Source: CBDFHV01 sp965247705 | GTDB lineage: Bacteria > Pseudomonadota > Alphaproteobacteria > Rhodospirillales > CAMCUA01 | Direction of reading: 5' to 3' | Assembly (NCBI GenBank): GCA_965247705.1 | Contig: CBDFHV010000083.1 | Coordinates: 1 to 64,000 of the forward strand | Length of the DNA stretch: 64,000 nucleotides | Shown here: piece after piece, positions 32,783 through 40,549 of the stretch | Layout: each line of letters starts with the position of its first letter | Position numbering within the stretch: the first letter of the stretch is position 1 | Program-made: the position numbers and the translations under genes | The notes under the pieces: generated by a model | Seen by the model: only the letters and a program-made list of their open reading frames with translations | The model's database searches: none | Told to the model about the DNA's origin: nothing

Positions 32783-32865
32783 GACAAACTTGTGTCCAAG
32801 GAACCGGGTGCGCTACAGCAAAAAATCGCTCCAGTGTTCGTCGTCGGTCTCCTTCGCCATTTCGT

Positions 32866-33465
32866 CTATGCCGCTTCAGCCAATTCCCGCTTGATCCGTT
32901 GAACGGTCGAGACGCCAAAGCCCAATGTCCGGGCAGTCTTCTTGACGCCCGTCCCGGCCTTCAGGGCTTCAACAATCTTAGCTTCCTTGTCCGCAGCTAT
33001 CTTTGGGCGCCCAAGGGTCTTTCCTTGCGCCCTGGCCCGCTCGAGACCCGCGTTGACCCGTTCAATGATCATGGCCCGCTCGAACTCAGCAAAAACGCCC
33101 ATCAGCTGAAACATGGCCCGCCCACCCGGAGTGGTCGTGTCCAAGCCCTGTTGATGAAGGAAAAGGTCAACATGGGCTGCATGAAGCTCCTTCAGGAAGC
33201 CTAAGAGGTCTTCCAGGCTTCGCCCGAGCCGGTCAACACTCCAGGCCATCACCACATCGAACTTCCCCCGCATGGCGTCCTTTAGAAGGGCGTCAAACTG
33301 TTTGCGGTGCTCTCTGCCTTTCGCGCCGGATACGCCGTTATCGTCATAGGTGGCGACGATCTCCCAACCGCGTTGAGCCGTGACAGCCTCAAGGTGTCGT
33401 TCTTGGTTCTCAGTGCTCTGCCTGTCGGTTGAGACCCGAAGGTAGATAGCGGCGCGAACTGTCAT
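32866..33465 (-). CDS. Serine recombinase (resolvase/invertase)
   Basis: 199 aa from the ATG at 33465. Catalytic domain: AAIYLRVSTDRQSTENQ with the nucleophilic Ser, DVVMAWSVDRLGRSLEDLL, and GRAMFQLMGVFAEFERAMI followed by the E-helix. The C-terminal helix-turn-helix is KAGTGVKKTARTLGFGVSTVQRIKRE. The size and layout are those of small Tn3-type resolvases and DNA invertases. A perfect 6-bp inverted repeat sits just upstream (33481-33502). The associated transposon or invertible segment is not obvious. Confidence 0.92.
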   Translation of the reverse strand: MTVRAAIYLRVSTDRQSTENQERHLEAVTAQRGWEIVATYDDNGVSGAKGREHRKQFDALLKDAMRGKFDVVMAWSVDRLGRSLEDLLGFLKELHAAHVDLFLHQQGLDTTTPGGRAMFQLMGVFAEFERAMIIERVNAGLERARAQGKTLGRPKIAADKEAKIVEALKAGTGVKKTARTLGFGVSTVQRIKRELAEAA

Positions 33466-33480
33466 AATCGGAACCCCCAA

Positions 33481-33502
33481 ATGCGATAATTCAATTTCGC
33501 AT
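33481..33502. promoter_or_regulatory. Inverted repeat upstream of the serine recombinase
   Basis: ATGCGA and TCGCAT flank the 10-bp AT-rich spacer TAATTCAATT, 15 bp before the recombinase start. Resolvases bind paired half-sites around res and often repress their own promoter, so this could be an operator or part of a recombination site. Only position and symmetry support it. Confidence 0.35.
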
Positions 33503-33600
33503 TGGAAGATACGGGAATCAAGTGTTTATCGTACCATCAAAATCACTCACATTGGCCCCTGGAAATCCGCTGTTTTTCAGCCAGAGATATTGAGGGGTTT

Positions 33601-33756
33601 TCGGTACCCTATCTGGTGGCGATCATGGATTGGTGGAGCCGCAAGGTCCTGGCGTAGCGTTTGTCGAACACCATGGACGTGCAGTTCTGCGTCGATGCTC
33701 TTGAGGAGGCGATCGGCCGCTATGGGCCGCCGGAAATCTTCAACACCGATCAAGGT
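33601..33756 (+). pseudogene. Fragment of another IS3-type transposase
   Basis: The sequence encodes YLVAIMDWWSRKVLA, a stop, then LSNTMDVQFCVDALEEAIGRYGPPEIFNTDQG, an internal part of an IS3 OrfB integrase core with the second catalytic Asp (FNTDQG). It lacks both ends and has a TAG where Trp is expected. It is not the same IS3 as the two full copies. It runs directly into the next broken gene. Confidence 0.75.
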
Positions 33757-34308
33757 ATGACCGCGGTCAAGGCCCTACGCATGGCGCACGACAGCGCAAT
33801 CCGCCTCGGTATCGCGGGTGCCGACCTGATCCTTGATGCGGAGCGAGAGCCCGCGCCCGCCGTGCTGGAGACCATAAGGCGCAACAAAGAGGGAATCGTC
33901 GCCCTGCTCGCCGCCGATTACGACGGGTGGACCGCTGAGGCTTGGCAGTAGTTCTTCAACGAGCGCGCCGGCATCGCCGAGTTTGACCGCAGGCAGACCC
34001 GCGAACAGGCCGAAGCCACGGCGTTCGAGTGCTGCGCCGTCGAGTGGATGAACCGCCATCCCTGCCGCTCCGACCCTGGGCGCTGCGCCGCATGCGCCAA
34101 GCCCGACCGGGAGGGGCACACCGTCGTTCCGTTCGGGACTGAAAGCCACGGTCATACCTGGCTTCATCCCGAGTGCTGGACGAAATGGCACCGGGAACGG
34201 CGAGAGCAGGCGCAACGGTCTCTCGCGGGCATGGGCGTTCTAGCCCCGTCGGGTGCGCCCGGCAGGATCGAGTCTCCAGAAGATTTCGGGAAAAACTGGG
34301 GCCGATGA
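33757..34308 (+). pseudogene. Mobile-DNA-associated TubC-like protein with internal stop
   Basis: From ATG 33757: MTAVKALRMAHDSAIRLGIAG and ILDAEREPAPAVLETIRRNKEGIVALLA, like TubC N-terminal docking-type domains, then DGWTAEAWQ, a TAG at 33949-33951, and, in the same frame, FFNERAGIAEFDRRQTREQAEATAFECC, a CX-type cluster (CRSDPGRCAACAKPD), and HTWLHPECWTKWHRERR to the stop at 34308. TGG to TAG is the simplest change. Such proteins are frequent on alphaproteobacterial plasmids and integrative elements; function unknown. Confidence 0.68.
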
Positions 34309-34748
34309 TGGGCGGCTTTGGGTCGGGACGCACGTTTTGTCGTCTGCTTTTTGCCTGCTTACGTCCGCCTTACTCACAACTCCGGACGTCCGGGCCGGCC
34401 CCGGCGATCGTCGCATTTGACCCGAAGCGGAAGTGCGGCAAAGCGGTTAAGCACCTGGATAGGGTCTCTATCGGGAGCCCTGGACATCCGGCTGTCCAGA
34501 ATTCAGAGATGCGGCCGGGGACCCGAAGCTTCTGTGGGAGCATTGAAAGCCAAGCCCGGATCAGCACGTGGTCTGGAGCGCGACACACATTTTCAGCGTT
34601 CGTTCGTAGCCGCAATTACCTGCGGCACCTGACCGCTTGACTCTGACTAGACATCGACCTTCAATTGCGTGCAATCGTTGCGACGGAAACAGCGAACAGC
34701 AGCGAGTAACAAATCAGTCCAAAACGGACGCCATTCAGGAGGAATCCA
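34309..34748. other. Gap between mobile remnants and the ABC substrate-binding gene
   Basis: Starts with ATGGGCGGCTTTGGGTCGGG, the usual start (MGGFGSGR) of a conserved small protein of mobile DNA, which then dissolves within a few codons. The remaining 400 bp have lower coding character and no full gene. A good ribosome site (AGGAGG at about 34737) ends the gap. Confidence 0.45.
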
Positions 34749-36320
34749 ATGACATTCCATCGACGCACGATCCTTGCCGCGCTTGCGGCCGGGCTGGTGG
34801 GGACCGCGGCCCTGGCCGACGACATCACCATCGGGGTATTAACCGAGACGACGTCACTCGACCCCCACTTCCGCAACAACTGGGCCAACCTGGCGGTGGT
34901 CGACCACGTTTTCGACACTCTGATGGTCCAGGGGCCTCAGGGCGAACTCCTGCCGGGACTGGCGGAGGAAGCCACGTTCACGGATGACAACAGCGTCATC
35001 CTTAAACTGCGTAAAGGTGTGACCTTCCACGACGGCACTCCCTTCACCGCCGCTGACGTCATATTCAATGTCGAACGGGTGAAGGCCGGCATTCCGGGCG
35101 CCACCGTGCCCATGGACCGCTACTTCCTGCAGGGCGGCAAGCAGTGGTCGAAGATAGACGATCACACGGTCCAGATAAAAACCACGAAGCCCTATCCCCT
35201 TCTCATCGACGACCTGTCGCTCTGCCACATCGTGTCCGCCAAGCACGGCAAGGGCCTGGAGCCCAAGGACTACAACGCCGGCAAAGGCATGATCGGCACC
35301 GGTCCCTACAAGTTCGTGGAGTTCAAGCAGGGCGACCGCTTCGTGGTCGAGGCCAACCCCGGCTGGTGGGGCGGCAAGGCCAAGTGGGACAAAGTCACCA
35401 TCCGGCCCATCAGTAGTGATCCCACCCGGGTAGCGGCGTTACTCGGCGGCAGCGTCGATGTGATCAACGAGGTGCCCACAAACGACGTAGCGCACCTGAC
35501 AAAGGACACCCGGGTCAACGTGTTCTCGGGTCCGTCGCGCCGCACCATCATGTTCTGGCCTGACCACAGCCGCACTCGGTCGCCTTACGTCAAGGACAAC
35601 GCCGGCAACATCCTGCATCCCAATCCCCTGCTGGACCAGCGGGTTCGGCGGGCGCTGTCGCTGGCCATCGATCGGGAGGCCATCGTTGCACGAATCATGA
35701 ACGGCCAAGCGGTCCCGGCGGGCCAGATTGTGTTCCCCGGAGGTATGGGCCACGACCCGTCGCTGACCCCGCCCAAGTTCGATCCCCAAGCGGCGAAGAA
35801 GCTCTTGGCCCAGGCCGGCTACCCGGACGGCTTCCAAGTGCTGATCCACACGGCGTCCAACAAGTACGGCAACGACGTACCAGTGTCCGAGGCGGTGGCC
35901 CAGATGTGGTCGGCTGTGGGCATCAAAGCGCAAGTAGAGGTCATCCCCAATGCCAGCTACAACTCGGCGCGGCGCAAGGGGACGGTGGGCGTGCCGCTGT
36001 CGTCCCTGGGCTCGGTGAACACTGACCCGGGGTCGCTGATCACGTCCCTGCATACATTCGATCCGTCCGAGGCCTTGGGCATGGCCAACTGGGGGCGGTA
36101 CTCCAATCGCACCCTGGACGCCGTTGCCGAGCAACTGGTCACGAGCACCGACCGCAATAAGCGCATCGATTTGATCAAGAAGGCGCTGCGCATCGCCTGG
36201 GAGGACGAGGCGGTGTGGACCATGTACTGGACCAAGACCATCTGGGCGGCGCGCAAGGGCATCAAGGTGACCCCGCGCTCCGACCAGTGGACCCTGGCGG
36301 AGAGCATGTCAAAGGAGTGA
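34749..36320 (+). CDS. ABC transporter substrate-binding protein, DppA/OppA family
   Basis: 523 aa. A signal peptide (MTFHRRTILAALAAGL, cut after ALA, about residue 23) is followed by a family 5 solute-binding domain: ETTSLDPHFRNNWANLAVVDHVFDTL, LRKGVTFHDGTPFTAADVIFNVER, GTGPYKFVEF, and LDQRVRRALSLAIDREAIV. These proteins bind peptides, glutathione, opines or other compounds in the periplasm. The matching permeases lie 6 kb away (42510-44395), with gamma-glutamyltransferase and HyuA/HyuB between on the opposite strand, which suggests a gamma-glutamyl or glutathione-like ligand; that is inference. Confidence 0.9.
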   Translation: MTFHRRTILAALAAGLVGTAALADDITIGVLTETTSLDPHFRNNWANLAVVDHVFDTLMVQGPQGELLPGLAEEATFTDDNSVILKLRKGVTFHDGTPFTAADVIFNVERVKAGIPGATVPMDRYFLQGGKQWSKIDDHTVQIKTTKPYPLLIDDLSLCHIVSAKHGKGLEPKDYNAGKGMIGTGPYKFVEFKQGDRFVVEANPGWWGGKAKWDKVTIRPISSDPTRVAALLGGSVDVINEVPTNDVAHLTKDTRVNVFSGPSRRTIMFWPDHSRTRSPYVKDNAGNILHPNPLLDQRVRRALSLAIDREAIVARIMNGQAVPAGQIVFPGGMGHDPSLTPPKFDPQAAKKLLAQAGYPDGFQVLIHTASNKYGNDVPVSEAVAQMWSAVGIKAQVEVIPNASYNSARRKGTVGVPLSSLGSVNTDPGSLITSLHTFDPSEALGMANWGRYSNRTLDAVAEQLVTSTDRNKRIDLIKKALRIAWEDEAVWTMYWTKTIWAARKGIKVTPRSDQWTLAESMSKE

Positions 36321-36330
36321 CGTCGTGGCG

Positions 36331-36392
36331 GGCGGGTCTCAGACCCGCCCCGACGCACGACCGCTTCGTAGGGGCCGGTCTCAGACCGGCCC
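36331..36392. repeat. REP-like double palindrome, second copy
   Basis: GGCGGGTCTCAGACCCGCC (36331-36349) and GGGCCGGTCTCAGACCGGCCC (36372-36392) separated by about 22 bp. These are the same two palindromes as at 21520-21600, in the reverse order and with a loop base changed. It lies between convergent gene ends, and the right palindrome is followed by CTCCTTTTG, so it may terminate the substrate-binding-protein transcript. Confidence 0.75.
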
Positions 36393-36412
36393 TCCTTTTG
36401 TGGCTGCCGCGC

Positions 36413-38440
36413 TTAAGCCACCGAGCGAAAGTCCGCCCCGAACACGCTCTCCATGGCCTTGGCCAGGCGGGCGCGGGCGGCGTCCGGGTCGCCGAGGGCG
36501 TCAACCAAGGTGCCTTGGCCGGCGGCCGGGAGGTCGGGGACGGTCTGCTCGATGATCCACTGGCGCCGCGCCAGGCGCACCGAACGGGGCAGCCGGTAGA
36601 GGTTGCGGTTGAGAACGCGCACCGTGGCGTCGTCGAACACCGCCTCCCAGGCCTCCCGCTCCGATCCGAAGTCGAAGTCCCGGCGCAGGTTCTCCGGCGG
36701 ACGCGCGGCGCGGATCCGCTCCGTAGCCGCCCGTTCCACCGCGCCGTCCCGAATCACCACGCCGTAGTCGGCCTCCGCCCCCTCGATCGTGACGAAGCCC
36801 AGTCGCAGGTCGCGCAGTACCGATGCCGGGTCCCTTTGCAGGGGATCGCCATAGCCGCTGCCCCCCGGCATCAACACCGTCACCCGCTCGCCCGGGCCCA
36901 GGTCGAGGCGATCAAGCCGCGACAGCTCGGTCTCGCTGTCGAGGCCCTGGTTGCGGACAATGCGGAACGGCGCCGCCGGCTTACCGCCGAACACCCCCCA
37001 GCCGGGGAAGCGCAGCCGGTCCATGCCCTGAATGATCAGGGTGCCGCCGTTGTGGCGGGCCTCGAAGGTGATGGACTGGCCGACGCCGCCCCGCCACTGG
37101 CCGGGGCCGCCGGAGTCGGGTCGCACCTCGTACTCCAGAAACTTGATGCCCGCCTGGGCCTCCACCGTTTCCAGGCGCTGGTTCTTCATGTTGACGTAGG
37201 AGACGTCGCGGGCGTCCACCCCGTCGTTGCCGCGGAAGGCGCCCATGCCGCCGCGCAGAGACTGGACCACGTTGACCAGCGTCCGGTTGCGCCCGCCCGG
37301 GTCGGCTTCCGAGTAGACCAGGGTGACGCTGGCGCCCCCGGCCGGCGCGGCCATGGTCTCCGGCGAGGCCTGGAGCAGGATGCCGTTCATGACGTCGTTC
37401 AGCCGTCGGGTGGTATCGACCCGGGAGCTGATGGCGTTGGGGAATTCCGCGTGCAGCACGTGACCCGGCGGGTTGGTGACGCTGAACGGACGAAAGATGC
37501 CGGCGTTGAAGGGGATCGTCTGGTCATGAGTGCAGATGAAGGTGACGAGACGCCGGGTGAAGCCGCTGCGCAACTGGCCCATGGAGGGGTAGTTGAGCGA
37601 CCCGGGCACCTGGGGGTCGGTATCGGTGAGGTCGATGTTCACGCCGCCGTCCTTGAACGTCACCTTCAGCCGGATGCGGAAGGGGATGCGGGTGATCATG
37701 TCGTCGTCCACGTAGTCCCAGAACTCGTAGACGCCCTCAGGGATCTTGCGGATGACGGCCCGGGCCTTGGCCTCGGCGTAGGATAGAAGCGCCGCCTGGC
37801 AATCAACGATGGTGTCGACCCCGTGGCGGGCGATCAGCCGCTCCGTGCGCCGGGCGCCGGCTTCCAGGGCCGCCAGCAGCGCCTTGAAGTCGCCCACGTT
37901 GAGGTCCGGCGACCGGGTGTTGGCCATGAAAAGGGTCATCCAATCGCCGTCGATCCGGCCTCGCTTGACCAGCTTCATGGGTGGCACCCGCATGCCTTCC
38001 TGGAAGATCTCCGTGTTGGTGGGCGAGACGCTGCCCGGCACCCGGCCGCCGACGTCGTTCAGATGGCAGAAGCACCAGCCGTAGGCGACGATGCGATCGC
38101 CGTGGAAGTAGGGCCGAACCAGGTGGTAGTCGGGCAGGTGGGTGGCCAGGCCGTCGGAGGTGTAGGCGTCGTTAGTGCCGATCACGTCGCCGGGCTCCAG
38201 GTCCGGGAACTGCTCGATCACCGAACGCATGGGATAGAGGATCGACGATACGCCGGAAACCGTGGAATCGCTGGGCCAGGCGAAGATGTTGCCCGTGAGG
38301 TCGGCGACCCCCACGCCGAAGTCCCCGCCTTCCTTGACGAAGGCGGAGCGGGCTGTGCGCTTAAGCGTCAGGGCCATCTCGTCGGCTACCGCCGAGACCT
38401 TGCGGGCGAGTATCTCCAGGCGCGCGGAGTCCATGCTCAT
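36413..38440 (-). CDS. hyuB: Hydantoinase B / 5-oxoprolinase-type subunit
   Basis: 675 aa, somewhat longer than many HyuB proteins. Conserved parts: LARKVSAVADEMALTLKRTARSAF at the N-terminus, KEGGDFGVGVADLTGNIF, PGDVIGTNDAYTSDGLATHLPD, HLNDVGGRVPGSVSPTNTEIFQEG, and GGVGQSITFEAR. With HyuA it forms an ATP-dependent amidohydrolase for cyclic amides such as 5-oxoproline or hydantoins. Start overlaps the hyuA stop by 4 bp. Third gene of the ggt-hyuA-hyuB operon. Confidence 0.92.
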   Translation of the reverse strand: MSMDSARLEILARKVSAVADEMALTLKRTARSAFVKEGGDFGVGVADLTGNIFAWPSDSTVSGVSSILYPMRSVIEQFPDLEPGDVIGTNDAYTSDGLATHLPDYHLVRPYFHGDRIVAYGWCFCHLNDVGGRVPGSVSPTNTEIFQEGMRVPPMKLVKRGRIDGDWMTLFMANTRSPDLNVGDFKALLAALEAGARRTERLIARHGVDTIVDCQAALLSYAEAKARAVIRKIPEGVYEFWDYVDDDMITRIPFRIRLKVTFKDGGVNIDLTDTDPQVPGSLNYPSMGQLRSGFTRRLVTFICTHDQTIPFNAGIFRPFSVTNPPGHVLHAEFPNAISSRVDTTRRLNDVMNGILLQASPETMAAPAGGASVTLVYSEADPGGRNRTLVNVVQSLRGGMGAFRGNDGVDARDVSYVNMKNQRLETVEAQAGIKFLEYEVRPDSGGPGQWRGGVGQSITFEARHNGGTLIIQGMDRLRFPGWGVFGGKPAAPFRIVRNQGLDSETELSRLDRLDLGPGERVTVLMPGGSGYGDPLQRDPASVLRDLRLGFVTIEGAEADYGVVIRDGAVERAATERIRAARPPENLRRDFDFGSEREAWEAVFDDATVRVLNRNLYRLPRSVRLARRQWIIEQTVPDLPAAGQGTLVDALGDPDAARARLAKAMESVFGADFRSVA

Positions 38441-40542
38441 GGCGTGCTCGCAGGCGTGTCGCCGCGGCGGGCGACCAGGTTGCCTTTTGCGTCCACCACC
38501 GCCCGCCAGCCGGGGGGGATCCAGGCCGTGCTGTCTTCCTGCTCGACAATGACCGGACCATCCAGCGCCGTGCCCGCCCCCAGCCGGCTGCGGGCCTGGA
38601 CGGTCACATCCAGCATCGACTCTCCATGGTAGACGCGCCGGGTGCCGAGGGCTTGGGGCGCTTCCCGGGCTCCAACCTCGGGCAGCGCAACCGCCGGCAT
38701 GTGCCCGGTGACGCGCAGGCGCTCGGTCATCACCTCGGCGCCGCTTTCCAGGTCCCGGAAGCCGTAGATCTTCTCGTGGGCCTCGTGGAACAGGGTGACG
38801 ATGGCCGCGGCACCCGGTTCCTTCAGAAGTTCGGGCGGCAGGGCCACCTGCAGCTCGAAGGACTGGCCCTCGTAGCGCATGTCGAGAGTGGCGGTGAAAC
38901 GGGGCTCGCCCAGGATGTCCCCCTCATCGGCCAGCCAGGCGGCGGCCTCCGCCTCCAGGTCCCGGAACACAGTGGCCAGTGTCGTGGCCGCATCGGCCTC
39001 GCTCAGGGCGACGTGGCGTGATTGCACGTAGTCCCGTTTCACGTCGGCCAGGATGGCGCCGAGCGCGCAGAAGGTGCTGGAGCCAGGCGGGATGATCACG
39101 GTGGTGATGTCCACCTCCTCGGCAACGGGGCAGGCGTGGGTGGGGCCGGCGCCGCCGAAGGCCATGAGGGCGAAGTCGGCCGGGTTCTCGCCGCGCCGGG
39201 CCACGCCCTTCAACAGCTCGGAAGCCATCACCGCCGTCGCTACTTCCAACCCCGCCGCCGCCGCGCGCACGGGCCGTTCGAGCGAGCGAGGCAGACCGAT
39301 GCGTTCGCCCACGGCATCCAGCGCCGCCCGCGCTGCGGCCGCGTCCAGCGCCATGCGCCCACCCAGGAAATGGTCGGGGTCGATGGTGCCCACCAGCAGG
39401 TAGCAATCGGTGATGGTGGGACGGGTGCCGCCGCGGCCGTAGCACACCGGGCCCGGGTCGGCGCCGGCGCTCTCGGGGCCGATCTTGAGCACCCCTTGCG
39501 GGTCCACCCACACGATGGAGCCGCCGCCGGCGCCGATTGCGCTGACGTCCACCACCGGGACCATCAGTGGATAGTCGCCCACGTGGGAATCGGTGGTGAA
39601 GCTGGGCTCGCTTTCCTGGATCACCGAGACGTCGCAGCTCGTCCCCCCCATGTCGAGGGTGATCAGGTTGCCGGCCCTGGCGGCCTCGGCAGCCCGCAGG
39701 GCAGCCACCACGCCCGAGGCGGGGCCGGACAGCACGGTGTCGATAGGTCGGTCTCGGGCAGTCTCGACGCTGACCGTGCCGCCGTTGGACGCGGTGATGT
39801 AGACCGGTCCCCCGACCCCCGCCCCGCGCACCCGCTCCATCAGGCAGGTCAGGTAGGCGTCCATGATCGGCTGGACGTAGGCGTTCATGATGGCGATCAG
39901 GGCGCGCTCGAACTCGCCCAGCTCTGGCCAAATGTGGGCTGACTCGGTGACTGGGATTCCGTTCAGGTGCCGGCGCAGGCCGTCAGCCACCCGATGCTCC
40001 AGGGCCGGGTGCAAGTAGGAGTTGAGGAGCTGAACGGCCACCGCCTCCAACCCCGCCGCCCTGGCGTACTCAGCGATGTCAGCGAGCTCGCCGTCGTCGG
40101 CGTCGACCAGCACATTGCCGTCCGCGAGGACTCGCGCGCCCGTCTCGAAGATCAGGTCGCGGGGCACCAGGGGCTCTTCCTTACGTAGGGTGTAGTCCTG
40201 AGTGTGGGCCAGGTTGGCCCGCCCGATTTCCAGGACGCTGCGGTTACCCGCGGACACCACCAGCCCGACTTTGGCGCCGCGGCGCTGGATGATGGCGTTG
40301 ACCAGCAGGGTTGTGCCATGAACGATCAGGCCCACGTCGTCGGGATCCACCCCGGCCCGCTCCAGGAGCGCCGGCAACCCCCGAGCAACGGAAAGCGACG
40401 GGTCTTCGGAAACGCTGGGCTCCTTGTAGCGGGTCAGGCGCCCGCTGCGGGAATCGGCCAGCACGAAGTCCGTAAAAGTGCCGCCCACGTCGACCCCGAT
40501 GCGGCAAGCTCCGCGCAGGTGGTCGGCCGCCCCTGACACCAT
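38437..40542 (-). CDS. hyuA: Hydantoinase A / 5-oxoprolinase-type subunit
   Basis: 701 aa from the ATG at 40542, 8 bp after the gamma-glutamyltransferase stop; a start at 40590 would overlap that gene. ATP-binding ASKHA-type motifs: RIGVDVGGTFTDFVLADS (phosphate 1), GLIVHGTTLLVNAIIQR, LDMGGTSCDVSVI (phosphate 2) and SAIGAGGGSIVWVD; later ALMAFGGAGPTHACPVAEE. It uses ATP to open the cyclic amide with HyuB. Opening 5-oxoproline would follow from gamma-glutamyl breakdown by the adjacent enzyme. Confidence 0.93.
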   Translation of the reverse strand: MVSGAADHLRGACRIGVDVGGTFTDFVLADSRSGRLTRYKEPSVSEDPSLSVARGLPALLERAGVDPDDVGLIVHGTTLLVNAIIQRRGAKVGLVVSAGNRSVLEIGRANLAHTQDYTLRKEEPLVPRDLIFETGARVLADGNVLVDADDGELADIAEYARAAGLEAVAVQLLNSYLHPALEHRVADGLRRHLNGIPVTESAHIWPELGEFERALIAIMNAYVQPIMDAYLTCLMERVRGAGVGGPVYITASNGGTVSVETARDRPIDTVLSGPASGVVAALRAAEAARAGNLITLDMGGTSCDVSVIQESEPSFTTDSHVGDYPLMVPVVDVSAIGAGGGSIVWVDPQGVLKIGPESAGADPGPVCYGRGGTRPTITDCYLLVGTIDPDHFLGGRMALDAAAARAALDAVGERIGLPRSLERPVRAAAAGLEVATAVMASELLKGVARRGENPADFALMAFGGAGPTHACPVAEEVDITTVIIPPGSSTFCALGAILADVKRDYVQSRHVALSEADAATTLATVFRDLEAEAAAWLADEGDILGEPRFTATLDMRYEGQSFELQVALPPELLKEPGAAAIVTLFHEAHEKIYGFRDLESGAEVMTERLRVTGHMPAVALPEVGAREAPQALGTRRVYHGESMLDVTVQARSRLGAGTALDGPVIVEQEDSTAWIPPGWRAVVDAKGNLVARRGDTPASTP

Positions 40543-40549
40543 GGCGCGG

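Larger units (their letters stand above)
31404..32817 (+). mobile_element. IS3-family insertion sequence, copy A (1414 bp)
   Basis: Begins TGAGTCGGACCCGATTTCC and ends, reverse complemented, TGTAGCGCACCCGGTTCC, giving a TG...CA imperfect inverted repeat of about 25 bp with the shared core CCTTGGACAC. It carries orfA and orfB. Copy B (46063-47476) has exactly the same length and the same proteins. No target duplication is seen at either copy. Confidence 0.9.

Noticed and set aside
36215..37786. 523-aa plus-strand frame over hyuB
   Set aside because: Antisense to hyuB and crosses the REP-like palindromes; composition is typical of a shadow frame.
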